A stretch of DNA of 64,000 nt from Meira nashicola (lineage: Eukaryota > Basidiomycota > Exobasidiomycetes > Exobasidiales > Brachybasidiaceae), in contig BCJU01000006.1 in assembly GCA_001600355.1 (NCBI GenBank), positions 121,803 through 185,802 of the forward strand, in the 5' to 3' direction. The position numbers were made by a program, and so were the translations under genes. Below, in pieces: positions 9,839 through 20,118 of this stretch (position 1 is its first letter; the number at the start of each line of letters is the position of its first letter). A model generated the notes under the pieces. The model saw nothing but the letters and a program-made list of their open reading frames with translations. It ran no database searches and had not been told where the DNA came from.

Positions 9839-10525
9839 ATGGAATCAAGACCACTTCGACATACGCTGAAAATTGCGGTGCAAAGCTTGGAAAGTGTTTT
9901 ACGATGGCCTATAGATCATCTTGTGCCAAGTTATAGTGGTATACTGGGCTCCAATGAAACAGTCTTGCAAGTATGTGTAACTTTAAATTTCATCATTGCT
10001 ATAGATCTTCTACTAGCACGATATAAAATAAAGGGGGATAAATCGCGATATAAATCCATCACAGTTGGTATACAAGCAAATTATTCTCTCGTTTCAGTAC
10101 TCAACATTCTTACTCGATTTCCGAAAAGGTCCGATATTCTCTCAACTCCACGATCATATCTACTTTTGATTTCGACATTTTTGCAATTGATAATGCTTTT
10201 AAACAGTATCTCACAAGATCAAAAGCTTGATTCATTTTATGCTGTTATACACTTTGGTTTTATTTTTGATACATTCTTATTACGTGGTTTTTGGCAAATA
10301 CTCGCCAACTGTAACACGCCAACTTTTCTGTTTATTGGTTATACCCTCATTCCGTGGATGATAGTTGGCTTCATTCTACCCGCTCATGAAAGCAAAAATG
10401 AAGATGAAAGTAAGCAAACAGATTTATCAATAGCAAAGGTAGACGTTCAAACTCGTCAACTTACTCGTGAAGTCTTGGTAGCATCGATCGATACTATTAT
10501 ACTATTGCTTTTACAATATGCTTAA
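9839..10525 (+). CDS. Multi-pass membrane protein of unknown function, 228 aa
   Basis: I do not recognise this protein. It has hydrophobic segments at roughly residues 42-60, 78-95, 107-125, 137-155 and 160-178. A short charged Glu/Asp/Ser loop (ESKNEDESKQTD) comes near residue 190, and a hydrophobic end (IDTIILLLLQYA) could be a sixth segment. There is no signal peptide cleavage site. The TATATAAA immediately before the ATG makes the start uncertain. A/T-ending codons and an uninterrupted frame of this length support a real gene. Function cannot be inferred from the neighbours (methyltransferase upstream, transcription factor downstream on the other strand). Confidence 0.55.
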   Translation: MESRPLRHTLKIAVQSLESVLRWPIDHLVPSYSGILGSNETVLQVCVTLNFIIAIDLLLARYKIKGDKSRYKSITVGIQANYSLVSVLNILTRFPKRSDILSTPRSYLLLISTFLQLIMLLNSISQDQKLDSFYAVIHFGFIFDTFLLRGFWQILANCNTPTFLFIGYTLIPWMIVGFILPAHESKNEDESKQTDLSIAKVDVQTRQLTREVLVASIDTIILLLLQYA

Positions 10526-10768
10526 TTGACTTTTATCTGAATATTATCTAATTGAACAACTGTACTTTACTGGCAGTGTGCAAGTTCCTATAGCAGCAGC
10601 TTTGTATAGGATTCTAAGCCCTGTAACATGTCGCCTCTGAAGTTGGATCGTTTCTTTTTTCTGATGTAAACGTAACGTATGCACTTTAATACATATATTC
10701 GAATGCAATTTGAAAAACAGTTTTATGATACAATAAAAATCTTTGCTAACTATATACTCCTTGTGCCC

Positions 10769-12637
10769 TCAAAAAAGCTCATTTGTAGACAGACTTTGAC
10801 TGATTAAGAGCCTACATTGATGCAATTCCTTTCGATAATATTCTGCTACTGGCCAAACTCTACTCAAAATTCCCAAGGAAGCTTCTGCCATTCCTATACT
10901 GCTAACGCTTTGTTGAGCACGTAATTGATCTTCTGTTCCATTATTTGCCATATGTACCGCCAAACCAAAAGATGCAACCATTTGACAACATCCGATCGGT
11001 GGCCAATGGGAAGATGTGATTGGTAATGATTTATTTGTTAAATTGGATCCGGATTGCATCAGAGAAAGACTGTGTTTGAAAAAAGCATCTGTGTCCATTT
11101 GCATGAGATGTAAAATTGAATCGGATGATTGAACAATCTTTTCTACGCTAGAAGCAATCGATCCAGTCGATATTAGGAGAGGATCTTGATTTTCAATCTT
11201 TTCTCGTTTAAAGCTGCATGAATCTAGACTTAAAGTAAGATCTTCAAACCAAAATAAACGATGTAAATGAACACGACCGGCGTACAACATCATCAAACAA
11301 TCAAACAAGATTATTTGCCTTCTGTTGAGCTTCCAATCTGTATTTCCTGACATTCGAGCTTGCATAGCGGATAAAAGCATTCCTTGAGCTTCAGCAATTA
11401 TATTAGCTTGAATTTTATCAGCTGTCCAAAGATTTTCTTCATCTTTTGATTTGACGAAAATGGTAAAAGTGCCTGCCAATAGTGAAACACTGCGTATTCG
11501 AAGGTCCCAAACTGATTGCATTTCTTTGTCATCTTTTGCTGCTCCTGGAAATTGAACATTCGTTCGAATCTCATCAAATTGTCGTTTGATTTTTCCTTTT
11601 GTCATTACGTCCATTATACAATCAATCACATAAAGCTCCCACCATACTTTTCTTGCCAATTCAGCGTCGTTGTTTGTATTTGCAAAATATTCTTGGCTGT
11701 CTAAACGGTATAGTTCTAATCCCAGCGCTGCTGTACGAGCCCGTTCAATGTATATTTGCAAGGTAAAAGTATCATTTATAGAATAAGCGATATAAATCAT
11801 TAGCGTCAGAGCCGATAATTGTACGATGCTTGTGTGTCTTTGATCAGGTGTATGAATCAAAGTGATTGTATCGATTTTTTGCATTGCTTCATTTCTCATT
11901 GTCGTGCAGGACAAACTCTCATGTCCTTCATATAGGGCATTTCCAAGTGCAGCAGCTGCATAAAGTAGGGCATCACAATGTTTCGATTCTTCCAGTAGCT
12001 CCTCTTCACTATCAAAAAGCGGTAGTGCAAGACCGACGCCAGAGAAGAAACGTGAGATTCCTTGTTGCAAGTTATCATTTGTTGATACCGTATAATGTGA
12101 CAAAGGTGTTAGATGATGATGATGAGGATCCAGAGGAGATTTTTTCGAATTTGAAGCATCGTGTATGCGTCTCTGTATTTCTGCCATCTGGTAAGCGGGT
12201 GAATGAGGCGGTTGAAGCGATTCGATTGAGGGTGTGACAGTTTGATCGTATAGGATGAACTCGTTATCGAGAAGATTAGAAATCATTCTCATCGAATCGT
12301 CAGAAGAAAGAATGTTGTCGAGTATGGAAGTGTCATCTTGACTAGTCCGATTGATTCCTTCTTCTTCTTCACCACTTTTCCGCTTCTTGATTGGACGACC
12401 ACTTCGTTGACAAGGTCTCCATTTACATTGTAGATGTAATCTTGAACAACGTGAACAATCCACTTCAGCATGAACATCAGAAAAACCATTTATGGTCTCA
12501 GACTTGCCGTTGAAGATGACGCTTGGTATCATTCCATCGCATTTACTCTTTGCATTTCTACATGCTAAACAAGCCAAAGAAGATCGTGGAAGGCCATGTC
12601 GAGAGATATACTCTGTTGTATCGGACATTGATGTCAT
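10769..12637 (-). CDS. Zn2Cys6 transcription factor with a long zinc-cluster loop, 622 aa
   Basis: Fungal zinc-cluster regulator. Counting from the ATG at 12637, the six Cys are at 23, 26, 33, 61, 64 and 71, giving CX2CX6CX27CX2CX6C. The loop between the third and fourth Cys is much longer than the usual 5-12 residues. The surrounding residues (ACLACRNAKSKCDG and CSRCSRLHLQCKW) are otherwise canonical. A basic linker (GRPIKKRKSG) follows, then a fungal-specific transcription factor domain in the middle. An upstream in-frame GTG is not used as the start because the first ATG lies just before the cluster. The long loop could be a real insertion or hide a very short unspliced intron. It is convergent with the membrane-protein gene. 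Confidence 0.85.
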   Translation of the reverse strand: MTSMSDTTEYISRHGLPRSSLACLACRNAKSKCDGMIPSVIFNGKSETINGFSDVHAEVDCSRCSRLHLQCKWRPCQRSGRPIKKRKSGEEEEGINRTSQDDTSILDNILSSDDSMRMISNLLDNEFILYDQTVTPSIESLQPPHSPAYQMAEIQRRIHDASNSKKSPLDPHHHHLTPLSHYTVSTNDNLQQGISRFFSGVGLALPLFDSEEELLEESKHCDALLYAAAALGNALYEGHESLSCTTMRNEAMQKIDTITLIHTPDQRHTSIVQLSALTLMIYIAYSINDTFTLQIYIERARTAALGLELYRLDSQEYFANTNNDAELARKVWWELYVIDCIMDVMTKGKIKRQFDEIRTNVQFPGAAKDDKEMQSVWDLRIRSVSLLAGTFTIFVKSKDEENLWTADKIQANIIAEAQGMLLSAMQARMSGNTDWKLNRRQIILFDCLMMLYAGRVHLHRLFWFEDLTLSLDSCSFKREKIENQDPLLISTGSIASSVEKIVQSSDSILHLMQMDTDAFFKHSLSLMQSGSNLTNKSLPITSSHWPPIGCCQMVASFGLAVHMANNGTEDQLRAQQSVSSIGMAEASLGILSRVWPVAEYYRKELHQCRLLISQSLSTNELF

Positions 12638-13131
12638 ATAGTGATGTTCATGTTTTTGCACAGAGAATCATGTTATGTCTTCTATTCGTAATTTAAAGTA
12701 GACTTATCTCGACCATAAGAGGATAGATTGATATAAGACAAACTGTACGTGCATATACAAAAGAATGCATCTGTATATGTTTACCACAACACGGAAAAAT
12801 AGTCCTGTCGTGCCTAGAGCTGAGCGCGCGGAGGTACATTAAATTGCTGCAAAATGTTGCAGTCTGGATGCAGAGCTGAAACGGGTAGGGTTCCATACCT
12901 TTTTTTTTTAAAGTTCTTTTAAAAATTAAATAGCCGACGGGCACTAAAAAGTCATTTTCGGGCACTTATTTTAATGCAGGTACCTACCCGGCATGACTAG
13001 TTTACCCGACGGCATTATCTTGTTTGTTGGTGGTATAGAATCGATTATTTCGTAAAATGATATAAAAGGTAAGGATTATAAAGATGAAAGATTTAATTAA
13101 ACCAAATTTATAGTAATCAATTTTAACAACA
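12638..13131. promoter_or_regulatory. Divergent promoter between a zinc-cluster factor and the ABC transporter
   Basis: This is the shared upstream region of two divergent genes. It contains two CGGGCACT words near 12938 and 12959, plus CCCGG and CCGACGG words near 12990-13012. CGG-bearing repeats suit Zn2Cys6 regulation, perhaps by the adjacent factor acting on the transporter, but this is inferred. Confidence 0.4.
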
Positions 13132-15000
13132 ATGTCAGAAGAAAATATTCTGAGCTGGCAAGATGTATCGGTAGAAATTAAAACAAAACGTTGGAAAGAA
13201 TTATTCAGTGAGGGAAAAGACGTCAAGGTTTTGGTAGACAGGAATTCTGGTCAACTAAAGAGCGGAGAAATGTTAGCAATTATGGGTCCAAGTGGAGCAG
13301 GAAAAAGTACGTTATTAGATTTGATTTCAGGTAGAGTCAAAGCGAGTTCAGGCACAATTTCATGGTCCAGTAAGGATATAGGAGATAAAAGAACAATTGC
13401 AAGTTACGTCGAGCAACATGATTCTCTTTTGGGTGTTTTAACGGTTCGTGAAACTCTCTATTTCTCTGCTAAGCTTAGTATGTCTCACAAAACTCCAGAC
13501 GAAGAAGTGAAAGAAAGAACGGAAATGGTATTAAAAGGATTAGGGCTGAGCGAAGTAGCAAATAATAAGATCGGAACTCCAATAAAAAGAGGTATTAGTG
13601 GAGGTCAAAAGAGAAGGGTAACAATTGGTTGTAGTTTAGTCTCTATGCCAAAAGTACTCTTTTTAGATGAACCAACTTCTGGTTTAGATATTCATACTGC
13701 CTTTGAAGTTATGTCAAGTATTTCTTCTTTTTCAAAACGATACGATATCGCCGTTTGCGCAACAATTCATAGTCCAAATTTGGACATCTTTCAATTATTT
13801 AACAAAGTTATGCTTTTGGCAAAATCAAAGACAATTTATTTCGGAAACGTCGATGGTGTGGTTGATTACATGGAAGAAATTGGTTTACCATGTCCTCAAC
13901 GTACAAATCCAGCCGATCATTTACTTAGAATTGTAGCTGACGATAGCTTCTCTTCAACAAGAAGTGTTATAACAACGAATATTGAAAAGCAAATTTGTGT
14001 AGCAGATTTAAGTAAAATTTGGCAAGAAAATAAAAAGAGGTCCGAGTCGATTGATTTGATGGAGAAAGGTCTGTCTTTGACAAGTAAGAATAGCGAATCA
14101 ACAAAGGATACATCAATCTCATCTTCCAACCATAAATATCAATTTTCTCGTTTAATATTTGATACACGCATATTGACGATCAGAAACATACTTAATTATC
14201 AACGTAATTTATTGGCATACGGCGTTCGTTTTGCAATGTATGTAGGAATGGGAATCTTAATGGCAACGATTTGGGTCAATCTTGCAAAAACTGACAGTAG
14301 AATTAATGATAGGCTTTCGATTCATTTTTTCTCTGTCGCATTTTTGGGCTTCATGAGCGTTGCAGGAATTCCAAGCTTTTTGGAAGATAGAGCTGTTATG
14401 AAACGTGAAAGATTTAACGGTTTATACGGACCAGCTTCTTTCACAATTGCAAGTACAATCGTTATAATGCCTTTCTTATTCGCATGTGCACTCGTTTTTG
14501 CTTTAATCTCTTATTGGTCAATCGGTTTACATCCAGGAGCAACATACTTTTTCCGTTGGTTAGCTTTCCTTTATATTGGAGTTCTTGCAGCAGAGATGCA
14601 ATCTTTGTTGATTGCTGCTATCTTACCGATCTTTGTTGCAGCTTTAGCCATTGCAGCTTTTATAAACGGTTTCTGGATGACAACTCAAGGTTATTTTATT
14701 CGAACAGTAAACTTACCAAGATTTTGGTATTATTGGGCGCATTTTATCAATTATGAGACATATGCTTTTGCATTATTGGTTCGAACGGATTTTAACAATT
14801 TACAATTCAAATGCATCATTCCTGGTCAATGCGCTTTTCCATCTTCAACTAACAATCCAGATATCGTTAATGGAGACGATGTAATCAAATTTTTAAATCT
14901 GGACGAAGTTCCCTTTTACGCCCAAATTATCATTTTGATCGCTATTGTTTTTATTTATAGAATTCTCTTTTATATTGTTCTCAAACTTCAGAAGCCTTGA
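13132..15000 (+). CDS. ABCG-type half-size ABC transporter, 622 aa
   Basis: ATP-driven membrane exporter of the ABCG (White/eye-pigment) type. The nucleotide-binding domain comes first. Walker A GPSGAGKST is at residues 52-60, the signature ISGGQKRRV starts at 155, Walker B VLFLDEP is at 175-181 with a TSGLD D-loop, and an H-loop follows (ATIHSP). A membrane domain of about six helices fills the C-terminal half (roughly 355-620). This single NBD-TMD order marks a half-transporter that must dimerise, unlike the full-size PDR pumps. It has no introns. It sits between the regulators at 10.8 and 15.2 kb, so it may be the efflux pump of the neighbouring cluster. The substrate is unknown. Confidence 0.93.
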   Translation: MSEENILSWQDVSVEIKTKRWKELFSEGKDVKVLVDRNSGQLKSGEMLAIMGPSGAGKSTLLDLISGRVKASSGTISWSSKDIGDKRTIASYVEQHDSLLGVLTVRETLYFSAKLSMSHKTPDEEVKERTEMVLKGLGLSEVANNKIGTPIKRGISGGQKRRVTIGCSLVSMPKVLFLDEPTSGLDIHTAFEVMSSISSFSKRYDIAVCATIHSPNLDIFQLFNKVMLLAKSKTIYFGNVDGVVDYMEEIGLPCPQRTNPADHLLRIVADDSFSSTRSVITTNIEKQICVADLSKIWQENKKRSESIDLMEKGLSLTSKNSESTKDTSISSSNHKYQFSRLIFDTRILTIRNILNYQRNLLAYGVRFAMYVGMGILMATIWVNLAKTDSRINDRLSIHFFSVAFLGFMSVAGIPSFLEDRAVMKRERFNGLYGPASFTIASTIVIMPFLFACALVFALISYWSIGLHPGATYFFRWLAFLYIGVLAAEMQSLLIAAILPIFVAALAIAAFINGFWMTTQGYFIRTVNLPRFWYYWAHFINYETYAFALLVRTDFNNLQFKCIIPGQCAFPSSTNNPDIVNGDDVIKFLNLDEVPFYAQIIILIAIVFIYRILFYIVLKLQKP

Positions 15001-15221
15001 AAAGCTTTTATACAATCATAATTATTTCTCCTGTAATCAGATATGTAAACTTAAAGGACTTTTCAGTTATTCCAGTCTATAGAAGTATGTGACATGATAA
15101 ACTTAATGGAAAGCAGAAAAATATATGCTAAATTTTCACGATTGTTGATTCAAAACAAAAGGTATGGGAAGGATAAAATACAATAATAATAAATAAAAAG
15201 GATAGGATAAACATCATAGAA

Positions 15222-17175
15222 TTACACTTGATCAATAAAAGTAGACCAATCGCTTGGAAAGGAGTTCAAGTAAACGAAAGGATTGGCTATAGATTCTGAC
15301 TCGATTCCGGAATCGTTTGTTGGTAAATTTAAAAAAGACATATTAGCTAGAGGGAAAGGAGGTAGTTGATCAAAAGGGACTATAGAAGTAGAATTATCGA
15401 AAATATCTTCAGTAGAAATACTTGAAAGAGGATCGATTGTTGATTGTTCATTTTCTCCCTCATTGGTGGAGGATAAAGAAGAAGAGGAAGAAGAATGTTT
15501 AGAGATAACGTCAATACTTCTTTGAATGCCAGGACAGCTTGATTTTATACTTTCTAATCCACGTAAAAATGTTTGAATACTTTTAGAAGTAAGTAAATTT
15601 TGACTTAAAAGATCTTGTACGGCTATAGTAGCTGCTATATAAATCGAATAAGCCATAGCGTACGTCCCTTTATCTAAGCCAAACGTTTTTTCAAATAAGA
15701 GAAGGTATTTTTCCGTCAAAATTGATGCTTCTGTGCAGGCAAGTCGAGAAGATTGGATAGCACGGAAGGGTCGATGTAATAGGATTATGTTTGTTTGATA
15801 TAACATACTAGACAACAAAAAGAAGAAAGAGATCTATAGAGATTAGTAAGAGGCTCGGTAGAATGCTAGAAATAAAAAACAACACTCACTTTTGTACTAC
15901 CACATGAGGAGGCGGGCAAATTTCAGCATCTGCCTCAATTCGTAGTTGAGGCATAGATTGAGACCTCCAATTCTCTAACTTAAGCTGAGTTTGAGATAAG
16001 AAAGTTGAAACGTTTGAAGAACTTGCTTTATTACCATAAACATTTACCAAAATGTCACTCATTATTACTGCAAGTTTACAAAAGTTTTCAAAGCATGCAA
16101 TACGTAAAGAAGGTACTCGTTTGAAAGAAGAATCTTTCAATTTCACTTCACATTCACGAGGAGGCCAAAGTTCATTTTCCTCTTCTAAACAAGCGAAAGA
16201 AGGATCGTAAGAAGGAAGATCGAGCTGTGTTGGCATTCTACCCAAATAAAGACTCATAATCTTATCCCAAAGATAACAAGACCAAGAAATTTGTTGACGA
16301 AACTTTATCCGCCTAAGTTCAGAAAAGTCAAGTTGATCACACTTTACTTCATCTGCAATTCCAAGTTCGATTCCAAGACGGTAAGCCATACCGCTATACA
16401 TCCAAGCTAAAGAAACGAATCCTCTGCCAAATTCATGTGCGCTTAATTGAAGTAATGCTTGCAAGTATGCAATTGTTGGTGTATTTTGTAAATCTTGTCC
16501 TACCATCATCTTTGTACGAAGGTGTAATTGATTTCGAAGATGATGTTCAGTGAATCGTGTTGAATGAAGACAGATGGTATTTAATAGTAAAGGTGAAAAA
16601 TGTTCACCTCCCCCTACTGCATCTTGAAAGAATGCTAATTTTGGAATGAACATAAAGGTAGCATGTACCCAAGTCCAATGGGTATCAAAAAGATGCTTGA
16701 CCGTTTCAGTTGATAATTGCAAGTGCATAGCACAACTTTCCAAAACAAAACTTTTCCATGATGATGATGAGGATGTTTCTAAGACCTCTTTTATTATTGG
16801 TTGATTTCCATTTATCATTTTATGCTCTCGTGAAAGATCTTGCAAGAAAAGTTGTTCAGAAAAATTATTCAATTCTTGTCCTACACTTTTCTCTATCGAT
16901 TGATTTCCTTTTAATCGATCTATTGAACTTTTTAATTCTTCATTTTTACATTTAAGATCAGAAATAATAGCTTCCATAGCAGCCATTTGTGAAAGCGAAG
17001 GTGGCTTATCATAATGGCATTCATCACCATACGCTAAGCAAATCCCACAAGCTGGACTACCACCATCACAGCGAATTTTACGACTTCGACACTTTCTGCA
17101 TGTAAGATTGATTGCTTTTCTTTGTTGTTGGGAAGATTTCGCTACCGATTTTAATGAAGAACGTGTTTTAGGCAT
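15222..17175 (-). CDS. Zn2Cys6 transcription factor, two exons, about 623 aa
   Basis: Exons 15890-17175 and 15222-15807 join across an 82-base intron (donor GTGAGTG, acceptor TCTAG). The join gives continuous family sequence (VVVQ then NMLYQTNIILLHRPF), typical of the fungal-specific transcription factor domain. The zinc cluster is at Cys26, 29, 36, 43, 46 and 53 (CX2CX6CX6CX2CX6C), followed by a coiled-coil-like segment (about residues 62-90). The C-terminus is Ser-rich. It is divergent from the lactonase-like amidohydrolase at 17633, and the shared promoter carries repeated TCCGGGA motifs, so it is the best candidate for the cluster regulator. A broken copy of its last about 40 codons lies at 53782-53913. 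Confidence 0.9.
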
Positions 17176-17632
17176 ATTCCATCCTTTTCATTTAAAATTT
17201 GGATGATCGGAGAGAACAACCTTTACCCCGGATATATGCGTATAGAAAAAAGCGCTGCGCAACCCAGAGCGGGGGCACGGGGGAAAAATAAGTGTTAATT
17301 ATGCTTATTAAGCGCGGGGCAGGATCTGAACCAGGAATAAAGCGCACGCTCAGCTTTTGGTAGGATATATTCCGGGCTATCTTCCTAAATAGAATGCTCG
17401 GGCAAATTCCGGGAGAAAAGCCGGGAGAAGCAGATTAACAGTCAGTCCCCGTGGGGGAGATTGGATGAAATACTCCGGGAAATTAGCCGATACATACATT
17501 TCAGCTTATTATAAAAAATTATCATTCTATAGCTATGCTCTTGCAATGACTTCTCGCAAGAAAAATGAATGAATCGACCTGAAGTAGATAATTTGATATA
17601 AAATCGGTAATAATTGTTTTTTTCGTCATTTT
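17176..17632. promoter_or_regulatory. Divergent promoter with four CCGGG-centred motifs
   Basis: This region is shared by the zinc-cluster factor and the amidohydrolase. CCGGG-centred words occur at 17370-17378 (TTCCGGGCT), 17407-17417 (TTCCGGGAGAA), 17420-17430 (GCCGGGAGAAG) and 17474-17482 (TCCGGGAAA). The same word appears in the promoters at 19.48, 19.68 and 21.98 kb. This is a candidate operator for the cluster regulator; binding is inferred. Confidence 0.55.
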
Positions 17633-18550
17633 ATGCTTCATCATGGCCATTTCAGTATGATTTTTAATAATCGTAATCCTTCTACTCTTTTACCAAAGGG
17701 TGCATGGGACAGTCATGTTCACGTAATAGACGAAGAGCGTTTTCCATTACACGAAAGTCATTTATATCGACCTAATCAAGCAACCGTTACCGATTTAGAG
17801 GCTTTTCATAAACGAATTGGAATTCAAAATGCATGTTTAGTTGCAGTTTCAGTTTATCATACAGATTCACGTTCAATTCTTGACGCATTACGTTTTAGCA
17901 AAAGTATGAAACGTGCAGTTATAGCGATTGACGTTGATTCTATAACAGAAAATGAATTATTACAATTTCATAAAGTTGGAGTTCGTGGAGTGCGCATCAA
18001 TCTTCGTACAGGCTTAAAAGGTCTTGATATTGATTTAATTAAAAGAACGGCAGATAAGATTCGTCAATTCGGTTGGGTAATTCAACTTTATCTTGCTTTA
18101 CATCAAATGGCTGAACTATACACAATAATTCCAAGCTTAAATATCGAAATCGTAATCGATCATTTAGGATCACCAGATCCGAATCAAGGTCCGGCATGCA
18201 GACAAAAAGGTTATTTAGAATTTTTATCTTTACTACAACAAGGATTAATATGGACAAAGTTAAGCGGAATATATCGATTTGATACCTTGAGCGATTTAGA
18301 TGAATACGTTACCAATATTCTCTCTCAAGCACCTGATCGTATAGTTTGGGCAAGTGATTGGCCACATACAAATCATTGTCAATCTGTACATCCCGATAAA
18401 AGACAGCCATTCAGACAAATTGATGATGAAGCTTGGATTTTACAGTGTGAAAACTGGCTTAAAGACGTTGCAGGTCCTCAATGGCATATTTTAGCAAAGA
18501 AAATTTGGGTCGATAATCCGCGAGAGCTTTGGCAATTTTACGATAATTGA
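17633..18550 (+). CDS. Amidohydrolase-2 family TIM-barrel lactonase-like protein, 305 aa
   Basis: Predicted metal-assisted hydrolase resembling 2-pyrone-4,6-dicarboxylate lactonases, which open a dicarboxylate lactone in bacterial 4,5-cleavage pathways. The N-terminal GAWDSHVHV carries the HxH pair (His28, His30). A VIDHLG motif lies near residue 180, and WASDWPH near 241 supplies the catalytic Asp; length and order fit the family. It is intronless and likely cytosolic. It lies between the zinc-cluster factor (divergent) and a RraA-fold protein (convergent). RraA-fold proteins include the aldolases that act downstream of such lactonases. The exact lactone is not known, and other amidohydrolase-2 substrates remain possible. 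Confidence 0.82.
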   Translation: MLHHGHFSMIFNNRNPSTLLPKGAWDSHVHVIDEERFPLHESHLYRPNQATVTDLEAFHKRIGIQNACLVAVSVYHTDSRSILDALRFSKSMKRAVIAIDVDSITENELLQFHKVGVRGVRINLRTGLKGLDIDLIKRTADKIRQFGWVIQLYLALHQMAELYTIIPSLNIEIVIDHLGSPDPNQGPACRQKGYLEFLSLLQQGLIWTKLSGIYRFDTLSDLDEYVTNILSQAPDRIVWASDWPHTNHCQSVHPDKRQPFRQIDDEAWILQCENWLKDVAGPQWHILAKKIWVDNPRELWQFYDN

Positions 18551-18609
18551 TATGTGGAATTTTATAATATTATCATAATAATTGTGGTAGAATAAATAGT
18601 ATTTTAAAT

Positions 18610-19371
18610 CTACCCTCGATGAAGTTTGACAGAGTCGGAGAACAGCATTCCATTATCTATATCTTTTGCAACTTTCTTATCCGCTGCTACAGAAGCTTGC
18701 ATGAGTGGGATGATTTTATTTTGCAAGTCTTGAGGAATGATAGCCACTCCGTTGATATCTGCAATTATAACATCGCCTGGATTAATTATAACTTTACGTT
18801 CTTTGTAGCTGTGCGTTATTGGAACATTAATAGAGACCGCTTTCATTTCACCGTAGGGGGGAGCAATGCCAACATCTCGAGCAAAAATCTATTTGTAGGT
18901 AGGGGAAAAGAGAAAAAAACAAACCTTATAAATATGTTTCATTATTTTAATTTTTTATTCTTTAAAAAAACTAACCGGTATTTTTAATTCCCTTTGTTCT
19001 TCTAAATCACGAAATCTGCCATCGATAACAGCTCCTTTAGCTCCAGATACTAATGCTCTTCTAGACATTAATCCACCAAAAGCCGCATTTATCGAGTCAT
19101 TTGGACAAGAAATAAAAATTACTGATCCACTCGGTATTGAATCGATGTAATGCTGCTTTAATTTAGGTGATGAAGTATCGTTAGAAGGTAAAAATTGAAC
19201 CGTATAAGCTGGTCCAATGATTTTCGTATTTCCAGCTTGCCTTTCAGGAGACCACATTGTTATACCGGCTAAAAAGCCACCATAAGGATCTCCTAATTTG
19301 CAAAGAGCGTCACTAACATCGCAAGTCGAATATTGTCCTATTTGCTCTATAAGAGTTTTAGCAGAAGCCAT
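18610..19371 (-). CDS. RraA/HMG-CHA aldolase-fold protein, two exons, 224 aa
   Basis: Exons 18976-19371 and 18610-18888 are separated by an 87-base intron (donor GTTAGT, acceptor AAATAG). Splicing restores the family sequence ELKIPIFARDVGIAPPYGE. Family features are CDVSDAL near the N-terminus, the glycine-rich GGLMSRRALVSGAKGAVIDG with the metal-site GRFRD, and GDVIIADINGVAIIP near the end. Family members include 4-hydroxy-4-methyl-2-oxoglutarate/4-carboxy-4-hydroxy-2-oxoadipate aldolases and the RNase E regulator RraA. In a fungus beside a dicarboxylate-lactonase-like gene, an aldolase or oxaloacetate decarboxylase role is more plausible. It is divergent from the transporter at 20119, sharing a promoter with TCCGGGA motifs. 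Confidence 0.85.
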
Positions 19372-20118
19372 AGTAAAGCAAAGAATATATGTGATGTTTT
19401 TACTTAAAAATATGATTGTTTGTCCTTTTTATCTTTTTTGATAGACGATTATATGATATTTGCCACGTTACACATACACTCCCGGGATCTCACCGAAGCC
19501 TACATCTTTTTGGGTCTTAACGAAAAAGATAAAATATATGTATAAGAAAAATACAGTAAACTCTTCTGATCCGTGGCTTTTTTTCATCATGCCCACGTTT
19601 AAATTTCTCGATTCCGCTAAAAAAGAAAGGAATTGCGTGTCTTTATCGAGTGGTCTAAATGCAGGTCTCGGTAAGTTTCCGGGAGAATAGAACGATAAAA
19701 AACGCCACACAAAACACCCCACGCTCAAAGCTTCGAGTGGCTGCGCACGCAATTTTAATGTTCAGTATGACTACGCGATCAAGTTTGCATTTCATCTTCC
19801 AATAGAATACTTGCGATAAATTATACACTCTTCACGGTATTTGACCGGGGCATCTACCGAAAGCTAATATTCTACAATATTATGTGCTCCATGTTTCCCC
19901 GCAGCAATACCCCACAGAAATATAGATGCCGAACGTTAATATAGTTGCCGAACGATAATACGTGCTCCTGAGAAACCACCAACAAGGATGGGATGAAGAG
20001 AAAGGTTTTTTTTATTCAAACATTCATTTAAAAGACCTAGAAAACGAATTCTTAAATCAAAAAAAAATATTCTCATCTTTTCAAATTTGATCTTCTTGAA
20101 CGAATAAAACACACAACA
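19372..20118. promoter_or_regulatory. Divergent promoter of the RraA and MFS genes
   Basis: It contains CCCGGGA at 19481-19487 and TTTCCGGGAGAATAG at 19676-19690, words shared with the promoters at 17.4 and 22.0 kb. The segment 19660-19725 (starting AATGCAGGTCTCGGTAAG) has a diverged copy at 53990-54045. A T-rich tract lies just before the transporter start. Confidence 0.55.

Noticed and set aside
11866..12237. 123-residue frame antisense to the zinc-cluster factor
   Set aside because: Lies wholly inside a well-supported gene on the other strand.
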